64,000 nucleotides of DNA. Origin: Palsa-504 sp963835775. GTDB lineage: Bacteria > Actinomycetota > Actinomycetes > Streptosporangiales > Streptosporangiaceae. The stretch's first letter is position 1. The number at the start of each line of letters is the position of its first letter. The position numbers were made by a program, and so were the translations under genes. The stretch covers positions 595,834 to 659,833 of the forward strand of contig CAWIHB010000025.1 of assembly GCA_963835775.1 (NCBI GenBank). The letters run 5' to 3'. The notes below the pieces were generated by a model. That model was not told the origin of the DNA. It ran no database searches and was given only the letters and a program-made list of their open reading frames with translations. Below are positions 39,715 to 47,825 of the stretch, piece by piece.

Positions 39715-41085
39715 GGGTCTGTCAAGTTAACGGTGTAACTTCTTCCTCTGTTGTTACTTGCGTCCCGCGCTCAGGCGGCCGTCAAAGGTGATGTCGAAGG
39801 CGTTCAGGGCGGCCTTCCACCGGTTGGTCCAGCGCTGGCGGCCGCGGCCGGTGGGGTCCAGGCTCATGATCGCCAGGTACAGGCACTTCAGGGCGGCCTG
39901 CTCGGTCGGGAAGTGGCCGCGGGCGTTCACCGCGCGGCGCAGTCTGGCATTAATCGACTCGATCGCGTTCGTCGTGCAGATCACGGTCCTTATTTCCCGG
40001 TCGAAACGCAGGAACGGCACGAATTCCGCCCACGCGTTCTCCCACAGCCGTATAATAGCGGGATAGCGCTTCTCCCATTTCCCGCTGAATTCGGCGAACC
40101 GGTCCAGCGCCTCAGATTCGGACGCGGCGGTGTACACCGGCTTGAGGTCTTTCGCGATCTGCGCCCAGTCCCTCTTCGAGGCGTACTTGAATGAATTCCG
40201 CAGGAGATGGACAATACATGTTTGCACGATGGTCTTCTCCCACACGGCATTGACTGAGTCCGGCAGCCCTTTCAGCCCGTCGCAGACCACCATCAGCACG
40301 TCCCTGGTGCCGCGGTTCTTGATCTCCGAGCAGACCCGCAGCCAGTACTTGGCTCCCTCGCCGTCGCCGTGCTCCCCGGCCCACAGGCCCAGCACGTCGC
40401 GCTCGCCGTCCACCGTGACGCCCAGGGCGAGGTAGATGGGCCGGTTGGCGACCTGGCCCTCGCGGATCTTCACGTTAATCGCGTCGATGAAGATCACCGC
40501 GTAAACGGAATCCAATGGCCGGCTCTGCCAGTCCGCCAGGCCGTCCATCACCCGGTCGGTAATGGCCGTGATCGTCTGCTTGGAGACCTCGGCGCCGTAG
40601 ACCTCGGCCAGGTGCGCGCTGATCTCGCCGTGGGTCAGCCCTTTCGCGGACAGGGAAATGACCATATCATCGACTCCGGACAGCCGCCGCTGCCGTTTGG
40701 CGACGATTTTCGGCTCGAAGCTGGAATCCCGGTCCCGCGGCACGGAAATCTCCACCGGCCCGGTATCGGTAATCACCGTCTTGGCCCGGTGGCCATTGCG
40801 GGAATTACCGCCGTCACGGCCCTCCGGGTCGTGCTTGCCGTAGCCGAGGTGGCCATCCAGCTCGCCTTCCAGGGCACCCTCGATGACCATCTTGGTCAGC
40901 GTGCCCAGCAGGCCGCCCTCGCCGGTCAGCTTCAGCCCGCCGGTGCGGGCCCGCTCGGTCAGCCCCCGCAGCAGCTGCTCATCCGCGGCCGACAGCACTG
41001 CCCCAGCCTGCCCCGCGTTCTCTGTCACGTCAGTCATTTGGTGTCTCCTCCGTCTCGGGGGTTACACCGTTAAATTTACAGTCCC
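39715..41085 (-). mobile_element. IS256-family insertion sequence with intact ends
   Basis: A 1371-bp element. Left end 39715-39739 starts GGGTCTGTCAAG and right end 41061-41085 (reverse complement) starts GGGACTGTAAAT; both continue TTAACGGTGTAAC. The element is flanked by a perfect 8-bp direct repeat GGCATACC at 39707-39714 and 41086-41093, the size expected for IS256 transposition. It holds one intact transposase gene. Undamaged ends, gene and target duplication point to recent insertion. Confidence 0.92.
39754..41037 (-). CDS. IS256-family (mutator-type) transposase
   Basis: 427 residues, full length for the family. N-terminal EGELDGHLGYGKHDP and GGNSRNGHRAKTVITDTGPV. The catalytic core has the first aspartate in VYAVIFIDAINVKIREG, the second in VMVVCDGLKGLPDSVN, the C/H signature VQTCIVHLLRNSFKYAS, and the glutamate in TTNAIESINARLRRAVNARG. 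No frameshifts, so probably active. Confidence 0.96.
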   Translation of the reverse strand: MTDVTENAGQAGAVLSAADEQLLRGLTERARTGGLKLTGEGGLLGTLTKMVIEGALEGELDGHLGYGKHDPEGRDGGNSRNGHRAKTVITDTGPVEISVPRDRDSSFEPKIVAKRQRRLSGVDDMVISLSAKGLTHGEISAHLAEVYGAEVSKQTITAITDRVMDGLADWQSRPLDSVYAVIFIDAINVKIREGQVANRPIYLALGVTVDGERDVLGLWAGEHGDGEGAKYWLRVCSEIKNRGTRDVLMVVCDGLKGLPDSVNAVWEKTIVQTCIVHLLRNSFKYASKRDWAQIAKDLKPVYTAASESEALDRFAEFSGKWEKRYPAIIRLWENAWAEFVPFLRFDREIRTVICTTNAIESINARLRRAVNARGHFPTEQAALKCLYLAIMSLDPTGRGRQRWTNRWKAALNAFDITFDGRLSAGRK

Positions 41086-41135
41086 GGCATACCCATTTGC
41101 AGACCCTGTTCCTCCCGCGAACGGGTGAGAGCCTG

Positions 41136-42362
41136 TCAGGTTAAAGCTCGGGGCACTTCACTGGGTGCGGTGGTCATCTGTGCTGGCTGGGTGGTGATGG
41201 CCGGTGGCGGGGAGTGGGTGAGGGCGTGGTGGATGTCGGTGGCTCGGTGGGCCCAGGTGTGCTGGGCGGCGAAGGCCTGGCAGCGGGCGGCCAGTTGCGG
41301 GGTTCTGGGCTGGGTGAGCAGGTGGTCGACCTGGTCGGCGAAGGATGCTGGTCCGGTGATGTGGATCAGGTCGGTGTCCAGTGCGCGGAGGGCGGGCAGG
41401 TCGGTGGCGGCCACCGGCCGCCCGGCGGCCAGGTATTCCAGGGCTTTGAGGGGGAAGCTGCCGCGGTTGAACTGGCTGGGGGTGTAGGGCACCAGGCCGA
41501 CGTGCATCAGCCGCAGGTAGGCCGGGAGCGCGGCGGCGGGCTGCTGGCCGGCCCAGTGCACGTTGGGCCGGGCTTGCAGGGCGGCGAAGCGCCGCTGGTC
41601 GCAGCCGGGGTCTTGGGGGCCGACCAGGAGCAGTGAGCGGCCGCGGTCGGCGATCGCTTCCAGCAGGGCCAGGTCGGTGCGGGCGTTGAGCCGGCCGATG
41701 AAGCCGGCCACCGGTGGGGGCAGGCTGACGCCGGGGGGCAGCGGGGCGCGGTCGGTGCCGAGGTAGGCGGCGGCGTCGGTGCCGAAGGGGATGAGCAGCG
41801 GGTCGCGGCCACGGCTGCGCCACGTGGCGGCCACGACGGGGTTGGCTGCTATGAGCAGGTCGGCGGTGGCGGCGACGTGGCGTTCGCGGCGCTGCAGCAT
41901 GGCGGCGTTCACCCCGAACAAGGCGGCGCCCGCGACGAAGTCGTCCTTGGCCCAGTAGGCGCGCAGCCGTTCCCCGCAGGCGCCGAACACCGGGAACTGC
42001 GGCCAGCCTGAGAGCACCGCGCTGACCTGCCCGCCTAGCCGGGCGGTGGCCCAGCGCAGGTCACGCCGGATCAGGGCGGCCGTCGTCCCGGCCACGGCGG
42101 GGCGGGCGGGGAATGGCGGCACCATGGGGACGAGCCGGGCCAGGCCCGGGCCTTCCTGCCGCAGCCGCAGGCCCCGCCGCGGGCTCCGCGCGGCGGGGTG
42201 CCGCAATGAGGGCGGGTCGACGTAGAGCACCGGGGCCAGCTTCGACAGGTGCTGGGCCAGGTGCCAGTCACTCATCCGGACGCCGTCATAGGCGGCTACC
42301 GCGCACAGCACGATGAGCCCGTCCCAGCCGCGCCCGGCGCGCAGCGCTGTCCGAGCTGGCAT
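41136..42362 (-). CDS. Glycosyltransferase (GT-B fold)
   Basis: 408 residues from ATG 42362 (MPARTALRAG), chosen for GGAGG 8 bp upstream; a longer frame exists. Landmarks of GT-B enzymes: an N-terminal domain with GVRMSDWHLAQHLSKLAPVL, the linker LLIPFGTDAAAY, GFIGRLNARTDLALLEAIAD, and the C-terminal donor site YTPSQFNRGSFPLKALEYLA with AAGRPVAATDLPAL. It transfers a nucleotide-sugar, acceptor unknown; family 1/4-like cell-surface glycan work is likely. It is isolated between IS256 and the divergent lectin gene. Confidence 0.85.
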   Translation of the reverse strand: MPARTALRAGRGWDGLIVLCAVAAYDGVRMSDWHLAQHLSKLAPVLYVDPPSLRHPAARSPRRGLRLRQEGPGLARLVPMVPPFPARPAVAGTTAALIRRDLRWATARLGGQVSAVLSGWPQFPVFGACGERLRAYWAKDDFVAGAALFGVNAAMLQRRERHVAATADLLIAANPVVAATWRSRGRDPLLIPFGTDAAAYLGTDRAPLPPGVSLPPPVAGFIGRLNARTDLALLEAIADRGRSLLLVGPQDPGCDQRRFAALQARPNVHWAGQQPAAALPAYLRLMHVGLVPYTPSQFNRGSFPLKALEYLAAGRPVAATDLPALRALDTDLIHITGPASFADQVDHLLTQPRTPQLAARCQAFAAQHTWAHRATDIHHALTHSPPPAITTQPAQMTTAPSEVPRALT

Positions 42363-42628
42363 CCGATGGCCTCCAGGTGGTGCTTCCCCGCCGTTGCACA
42401 CGCACGGCTACTTTCAGCAGTAAAGTACTACGCGGAGTGAGTGCTGCTGGGCGGGCGGGCGCTGGCGTTTCACGGTCATCGCAGCGCTGCTTCTGCCCGG
42501 CACCCCGGTCGTATACAAACTGTAATCGCTCAGTTACTCTTAGCGACGTAGCGTGGCCGGGACGCCCGGGCCGTCTCCGCCGGCCGGCCCCGGGCCACCG
42601 CACGGGGACGCAGCCAAGGGGGCATCAC

Positions 42629-44071
42629 ATGCACGCACTACGTGACCGTCACGCCAGCGCCGGGCCGCGCGGCAGGACCCCAGCCCGCTGGCGCGCCGCC
42701 GCCACCGTCACCGTCGCGGCTGCGCTGTCCCTGGCCGCCGGCACCGCGCCCGCCTCGGCCGCAGGCGGCTACATTGTGACCGCCGTTATCGGAGTCGGCA
42801 CCGGCCCGTTCGGGGTGGCGGCGGACCCCGCCGCCGGGACCGTCTACGTGGTCAACTCCTTCGATGGCGCCGGCGATGGCACCGTGTCGGTGATCGACGC
42901 GGCGACCCGCACCGTGACCGCCACCATCGGAGTCGGCGCCTACCCGTTCGCGGTGGCAGTGGACCCCGCCGCCGGGACCGTCTACGTGACCAACACCTCC
43001 AATGGCGTCGTAGCGGGCACAGTGTCGGTGATCAACGCGGCGACCCGCACCGTGACCGCCACCATCACCGTCGGCTCCGACCCGTCCGGGGTGGCGGCGG
43101 ACCCCGCCGCCGGGACCGTCTACGTGGCCAACGGCGATGGCACGGTGTCGGTGATCAACGCGGCGACCAACACCGTGACCGCCACCATCGGAGTCGGCAC
43201 CGACCTGGACTCCGACGAAGACGGGGTGGCGGTGGACCCCGCCGCCGGAACCGTCTACGTGACCAACTATGACGATGACACGGTGTCGGTGATCGACGCG
43301 GCGACCAACACCGTGACCGCCACCATCGGAGTCGGCAACACCCCGTACGGGGTGGCGGCGGACCCCGCCGCCGGGACCGTCTACGTGACCAACGCCGGCG
43401 ATAACACCGTGTCGGTGATCAACGCGGCGACCAACACCGTGACCGCCACCATCGGAGTCGGCGCCTACCCGTTCGCGGTGGCGGCGGACCCCGCCGCCGG
43501 AACCGTCTACGTGGCCAACTACGGCGATAACACGGTGTCGGTGATCGACGCGGCGACCAGCACCGTGACCGCCACCATCGGAGTCGGCACCGAACCGGAC
43601 GGGGTGGCGGTGAACCCCGCCACCCACACCGCCTACGTGGCCAACGGCGGCGATGCCACCGTGTCGGTGATCGGCGCGGCCGGGCCGGCCTCCGGGCCGA
43701 TCGTGTCGGGCTACCGCGCCAACCTCTGCATCGCCGACCGCGGCGACTCCGCCGCCAACGACACCCCCATCACCATCGCCACCTGCAACGCCAGCCCCAG
43801 CCAGGACTGGACCCTCACCGGCACCGGCACCCTGCAGATCAACGGCAAATGCCTGGACATCTACCGCGACCAGAAAACAAACAAGACCCGCGTCGAACTC
43901 TGGACCTGCACCGGCGGCGCCAACCAGCAATGGCACCCCACCAACGGCACCCTGGTCAACCCGGTCTCCGGCAAATGCCTCGACGACCCCAGATTCAGCA
44001 CCACCCCCGGCACCCAGCTCGAGCTCTACACCTGCAACGGCGGCGCCAACCAGCAATGGAAACTCCCCTGA
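42629..44071 (+). CDS. Secreted YVTN beta-propeller protein with ricin-B lectin domain
   Basis: 480 residues from ATG 42629 (AAGGGGG upstream). Signal peptide RWRAAATVTVAAALSLAAGT ending near APASAAGG. About seven propeller blades of the YVTN type follow (GVAVDPAAGTVYVTN, DTVSVIDAATNTVTATIGVG), encoded by near-identical DNA repeats with a 126-bp period in the later copies (starts near 43310, 43436 and 43562). From about residue 355 a ricin-type beta-trefoil follows: LCIADRGD, GKCLDIYRDQ and two QQW repeats (GANQQWHP, GANQQWKLP). Probably carbohydrate-binding and extracellular. Repeat identity suggests blade number can change by recombination. Confidence 0.9.
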   Translation: MHALRDRHASAGPRGRTPARWRAAATVTVAAALSLAAGTAPASAAGGYIVTAVIGVGTGPFGVAADPAAGTVYVVNSFDGAGDGTVSVIDAATRTVTATIGVGAYPFAVAVDPAAGTVYVTNTSNGVVAGTVSVINAATRTVTATITVGSDPSGVAADPAAGTVYVANGDGTVSVINAATNTVTATIGVGTDLDSDEDGVAVDPAAGTVYVTNYDDDTVSVIDAATNTVTATIGVGNTPYGVAADPAAGTVYVTNAGDNTVSVINAATNTVTATIGVGAYPFAVAADPAAGTVYVANYGDNTVSVIDAATSTVTATIGVGTEPDGVAVNPATHTAYVANGGDATVSVIGAAGPASGPIVSGYRANLCIADRGDSAANDTPITIATCNASPSQDWTLTGTGTLQINGKCLDIYRDQKTNKTRVELWTCTGGANQQWHPTNGTLVNPVSGKCLDDPRFSTTPGTQLELYTCNGGANQQWKLP

Positions 44072-44206
44072 CGGTGCAGGAACGTAAGCGGGCAGGAATA
44101 CCCGCAGGTCAGCCAGCTATATCCCGGTTGGGAACCCGACCCGCTCGCGGCCAGTAACCTGAGGTTTCGTGACCAGCAAGACCGCATCCCTGGCGGGGTT
44201 CTCGAC

Positions 44207-44803
44207 ATGATTCATCTATCCGCGCCGCCGCAGGCCGTCTACATCATCCGCCACGGCGAGAAGCCACAGGACCCCGCGCCCAAGCATCCTGCCGCGCACT
44301 CCGGCGTAGATTTCCGGGGCAATCAGAACGAGCACTCGCTACTGCCACGCGGCTGGCAGCGATCCGGCGCACTGGCGGCACTCTTCGATCCCACGCATGG
44401 TCCGCTGCGAGCAGAACTGCGGGTTCCCAGGATGCTGATCTCGCCTTCGTACGGGCACCCGAGCAAGACCGCTGATCACAGAACCCATCAGACGATCCGC
44501 GGGCTGTCCGAGCGGCTCGGCGTCGCGATAACGGCCGACTTCGCCAAGGGACAGGAGCCGCAGCTCGCCACCGCCGTGCTCAGCAGCGGCCCCGGCGCGG
44601 TGCTGATCTGCTGGGAGCACAGCCACATTCCGGCGCTCGCGTCCACGCTGCCGCTGATCAGCGGCACCGTCATCCCGAAGTCCTGGCCAGATGACCGCTA
44701 CGACGTGATCTGGACGTTCACGCTAACGGCCGATGCCACGTACGCCTTCGGCCAGGTTCCGCAACTGCTGCTATCCGGCGACGCCAACACCGTCATCGCG
44801 TAA
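44207..44803 (+). CDS. Histidine-phosphatase-superfamily protein
   Basis: 198 residues. The RHG motif appears in AVYIIRHGEKPQDP near residue 11, the phospho-accepting histidine of phosphoglycerate-mutase-like phosphatases. A second histidine in VLICWEHSHIPALA fits the late catalytic histidine of the family. The fold length is typical of small bacterial members. Substrate unknown. ATG 44207 has only a weak upstream site. Confidence 0.8.
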   Translation: MIHLSAPPQAVYIIRHGEKPQDPAPKHPAAHSGVDFRGNQNEHSLLPRGWQRSGALAALFDPTHGPLRAELRVPRMLISPSYGHPSKTADHRTHQTIRGLSERLGVAITADFAKGQEPQLATAVLSSGPGAVLICWEHSHIPALASTLPLISGTVIPKSWPDDRYDVIWTFTLTADATYAFGQVPQLLLSGDANTVIA

Positions 44804-45166
44804 CACTCCGCTCCCGTCAAGCCCGCGACCCACCCGCACCGGCCCGGGATTTCACGTCCTCGCGACCATCCCCAGGGTACAATGGCTTATGACTGTCCTC
44901 GCTGACGGTGATGCATCGAATTCATGCGATAAACGATCGGCTGCCGCCGTAGCATTGCCTCGTGTGGCGTTCTGACAGCTGGTCCAGGCCCGCAGGTGGA
45001 AATCCCGTCCGGGTCGACACCGGAGTGCCCGGTGGCAGGCCCCGGTTCGTCGCTGAGAGTCGGCGGGCTGAGCGGGGAGTCGAAAATCTCTTTGGCGAAC
45101 CTGCACGTACGGATCGAAAGGGGGATGGGAGACGGGCCTGCAAAGGCACCGCGCCCCTGACTGCCA
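44804..45166. other. Intergenic region with a -10-like element
   Basis: No convincing gene. TACAAT at 44878-44883 lies 5 bp before an ATG (44889) that opens only 28 codons. It could be a leaderless small ORF or the promoter of the LysR gene 280 bp on. The region is slightly lower in GC than its flanks. Confidence 0.3.
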
Positions 45167-46225
45167 ATGGATATCCGTGACCTAGAGTATTTCCTTGCGT
45201 GTTGCAAGGCCGAGAGCTTCACCGCCGCGGCCCGCGAGGTCCATATCGTGCAGTCGGCGATGTCATGCGCTATCGCCCGCTTGGAGCAGGATCTCGGGGC
45301 ACCGCTGTTCGACCGCACTGTGACTCCGATAGCCCTAACCGAACAGGGAGCCGCGCTGAAGGCGGCCGCCCAGCGGATTATCGACGAGGTCCAGGCCGCC
45401 CGGGAGGAAGTCGCCGCCGTCTCGGGCCAGGTTCGCGGCACTGTCACGCTGGGAAGCACCCTGCACACGGGTCGGCTTGACCTCGTTTGTGTCCTGGCCG
45501 ACATCCGCGAACGTCACCCCGGCGTGGTCGTGAAGTTGCGCCAGTCCAATACCGGATCTGAGGGGCTCGTGCACGCGGTCCGCGACGGGTCGGTAGACAT
45601 CGCCCTGACCGCAAGCATTAATGAGCCGCCGCGGGGCGTCCTGCTGAACCCGCTGTTCAGCGAGCCGATGGTGTTCGTATGCCGGCCCGATCATCCGCTG
45701 AGTCAGCGGCCCTCGGTCGCAGTCCCGGATCTGCGGGAGGAGATGCTGCTGCGTCCCCCGCCCGGCTGGGGAACCCGGACCGTCATCGATGCGGCCCTCG
45801 GGGCCACGCGCTCCGCGTTTGAGGTCGGCGATTATGCGCTGATGTCCAGGTTGGTCCGCGCCGGGTTCGCTACGACCCTGGCACCGGCGTCAGCCATCGG
45901 CGGCGAGATGCTTGCGGGCCTGTGTGCCGTTCACGTCGATGACGCCCGACTGCGCTGGACTCTCTCCGCGGCCGTCTGCACGGACCGCCGGATGACCGCC
46001 GCAACGACCGTCCTGCTTGACACGCTCATCCGGCGGTCCACCGCCTGCCCGCGGGAACTTGCTCCTGGTGGTACAGCGCCGGCCGGGCCCAGATCTCCTG
46101 TTCCAGGCCGACTGGGTCGTCCGAGCGCAGCACCCGGCCCGGGCGCAGGTGCGCCGCAGCGCAAGCTAGGCGATCTCGTGTTCCCGGCGCTCGCGATGCA
46201 AGGCCATCAGCACGGGGCGGGGTAG
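45167..46225 (+). CDS. LysR-family transcriptional regulator
   Basis: 352 residues. The N-terminal winged HTH is clear (MDIRDLEYFLACCKAESFTA, VQSAMSCAIARLEQDLGAPL). A periplasmic-binding-like effector domain follows (GSVDIALTASINEPP, GFATTLAPASAIGG). The usual protein would end near residue 297 (LLDTLIRRSTA); the last 55 residues are Pro/Gly/Ala-rich and look like out-of-frame run-on, suggesting a lost stop or small 3' frameshift. A decayed relative lies inverted just downstream. No neighbouring operon indicates its targets. Confidence 0.88.
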   Translation: MDIRDLEYFLACCKAESFTAAAREVHIVQSAMSCAIARLEQDLGAPLFDRTVTPIALTEQGAALKAAAQRIIDEVQAAREEVAAVSGQVRGTVTLGSTLHTGRLDLVCVLADIRERHPGVVVKLRQSNTGSEGLVHAVRDGSVDIALTASINEPPRGVLLNPLFSEPMVFVCRPDHPLSQRPSVAVPDLREEMLLRPPPGWGTRTVIDAALGATRSAFEVGDYALMSRLVRAGFATTLAPASAIGGEMLAGLCAVHVDDARLRWTLSAAVCTDRRMTAATTVLLDTLIRRSTACPRELAPGGTAPAGPRSPVPGRLGRPSAAPGPGAGAPQRKLGDLVFPALAMQGHQHGAG

Positions 46226-46257
46226 GCGCGATGATCGAGAAGGCTGGTGGCCAGCGC

Positions 46258-46515
46258 TTACGGACCGCTGTAACGGGTGCCGTCGTGACAGGTGGCCGTG
46301 ACCGATGCGGCGCCAATCCGGTCCTTTACCCCTCGACCAGCGAGATGAAAAAGCCATCCGGCAAATGGGAGAAACGATCCCGCACAGCGGTTAGCAGGTG
46401 ACTCGTTTGGCGGCGCTAGCGATAGGGCGATATCCATTGACCCGCCGCCGACCGCAGGCCCCACTGAACCGTCCTGGCAGCATGCCAGGAAATAATCCAG
46501 GTCGCGTATATCCAC
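46258..46515 (-). pseudogene. LysR-family relic, inverted relative of the adjacent regulator
   Basis: From GTG 46515 the first 14 codons read MDIRDLDYFLACCQ, matching the start of the neighbouring LysR protein with one or two changes. The sequence then jumps to GSMDIALSLAPPNE, similar to GSVDIALTASINE about 140 residues later in that protein, and continues as unrelated sequence. The HTH is gone, so this is an internal-deletion relic. Confidence 0.6.
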
Positions 46516-46540
46516 CGGATCATGCTACTGCCCAATCGCT

Positions 46541-47449
46541 ATGATTGATCCTTGTCATCGAAAAGTATCGTTGGCAAAGATGAACGAAGTTGCATCATCA
46601 TATTTGCCGGAGCGTAGTTTCGTTAAAAGCAAGCCGTCGGACCTGATCTGCATTTACCGGAGCGTTGATGCAATGTTCCCAGGGAAAGCTCACGGATCCT
46701 CCGACGTTCCCAGGTCCCTGGTCGGCGTAGACGAGACTGGCCACGAGGTGTCCCTCCAGCTGCAACGGGCGATCCTACCCACCCACCGGCAACGGTTCAG
46801 CCTGGGGCGGTACGACCTGGCGGTCAGGTACCAGCCCGCCGAGTCCGGTAACCGGGTGGGCGGCGACTGGTATGATGCGCGGCTCGGGCCTGACGGCCGC
46901 GCGGTGGTGGCGATCGGCGATGTCGCCGGCCACGACCTGGTCGCGGCCGCGGGAATGGCCCGGATAGGCAATGCGCTGCGCGGCCTGTCCGTCACCGGGC
47001 AGTCCGCCAGCACGCTGCTTTACTGGCTGAACCGGCTCGTCTGCTCGGACGAGAGCCCGGAACAGGTCGCGTCCGCAGCGGTTCTCGTCTTCGACCAGGA
47101 CCGTCCCATGCTGCATTGGGCCCAGGCCGGGCATCCGCCGCCCGTGCTGGTTTCCGGCGGCGCGGCGCGGCTGCTGGCTCAGCCGTCCGGCCTGCTGCTT
47201 GGCACCGTGCCGACCGCGCAGTACGACCTGGGGGAGGAAGAACTCGCGGTAGGGGACGTTTTGTTCCTTTACACCGACGGGCTCATCGAGCGGCGGGACC
47301 GGGACATCGACGCCGGGCTCACGGCCCTGCACGCCGCCGGCGGCGTGCAGGGCCGGACCGCCGACGAAGCCATCGCCGCGCTGCTCGACCGCCTCGACCC
47401 GCCGGTCGCCGAAGACGATATGTGCCTGCTCGCCGTCCGCGTCGGATGA
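46541..47449 (+). CDS. PP2C/SpoIIE-type serine phosphatase
   Basis: 302 residues. The catalytic domain begins about residue 72 (SLQLQRAILPTHRQRFSLGR) with metal-binding aspartates in RVGGDWYDARL and VVAIGDVAGHDLVAAAGMAR, then WAQAGHPPPVL, LFLYTDGLIERRD and VAEDDMCLLAVRV. This is the RsbU/SpoIIE class that dephosphorylates anti-sigma-factor antagonists in actinomycete stress control. The N-terminal 70 residues have no sensor domain and may not be translated; ATG 46673 is a shorter start. No anti-sigma or antagonist gene is adjacent. Confidence 0.88.
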   Translation: MIDPCHRKVSLAKMNEVASSYLPERSFVKSKPSDLICIYRSVDAMFPGKAHGSSDVPRSLVGVDETGHEVSLQLQRAILPTHRQRFSLGRYDLAVRYQPAESGNRVGGDWYDARLGPDGRAVVAIGDVAGHDLVAAAGMARIGNALRGLSVTGQSASTLLYWLNRLVCSDESPEQVASAAVLVFDQDRPMLHWAQAGHPPPVLVSGGAARLLAQPSGLLLGTVPTAQYDLGEEELAVGDVLFLYTDGLIERRDRDIDAGLTALHAAGGVQGRTADEAIAALLDRLDPPVAEDDMCLLAVRVG

Positions 47450-47825
47450 CCGCAGGGGTACCGGCATACCGGGCCAGGTCGGCCAGGAATGCGTCCAGGC
47501 TGGTGCGGGACGCTCGAGCTCTGGACCGTTCGGCCTCAATAATCAGGGATGACGGCCGGTGCGCGGGGTTACGGCGCCCGGCCAGGTCAGTCGGCCCAGA
47601 CGTCGCGGGCCGTCGGCGGACCAGGTTTGGGGCGATCTGCTGGCGCCGATCACGTCGGTCCGCCCGTCTCCGGGACCGATGATGTCACTTCCGCGGCCGG
47701 GACGGTGACGCCAATTCCCTACCGATCTATTACGGAAAGCTACCGATTGGTCCGGATCGGTATCCGCCTGGCTAGTGTGGGGCATCCGGTCAGAACACCG
47801 AGCGGTGCGGGCGAGGAATGCGGTG
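47450..47825. other. Gene-free stretch before the HerA-like cluster
   Basis: No reading frame with coding character on either strand. AT-richer sequence near 47715-47755 (CCTACCGATCTATTACGGAAAG) is the best place for the promoter of the three-gene cluster that follows. Confidence 0.3.

Noticed and set aside
42771..43690. 126-bp repeats considered as an intergenic repeat array
   Set aside because: They stay in frame and encode regular YVTN propeller blades behind a signal peptide.
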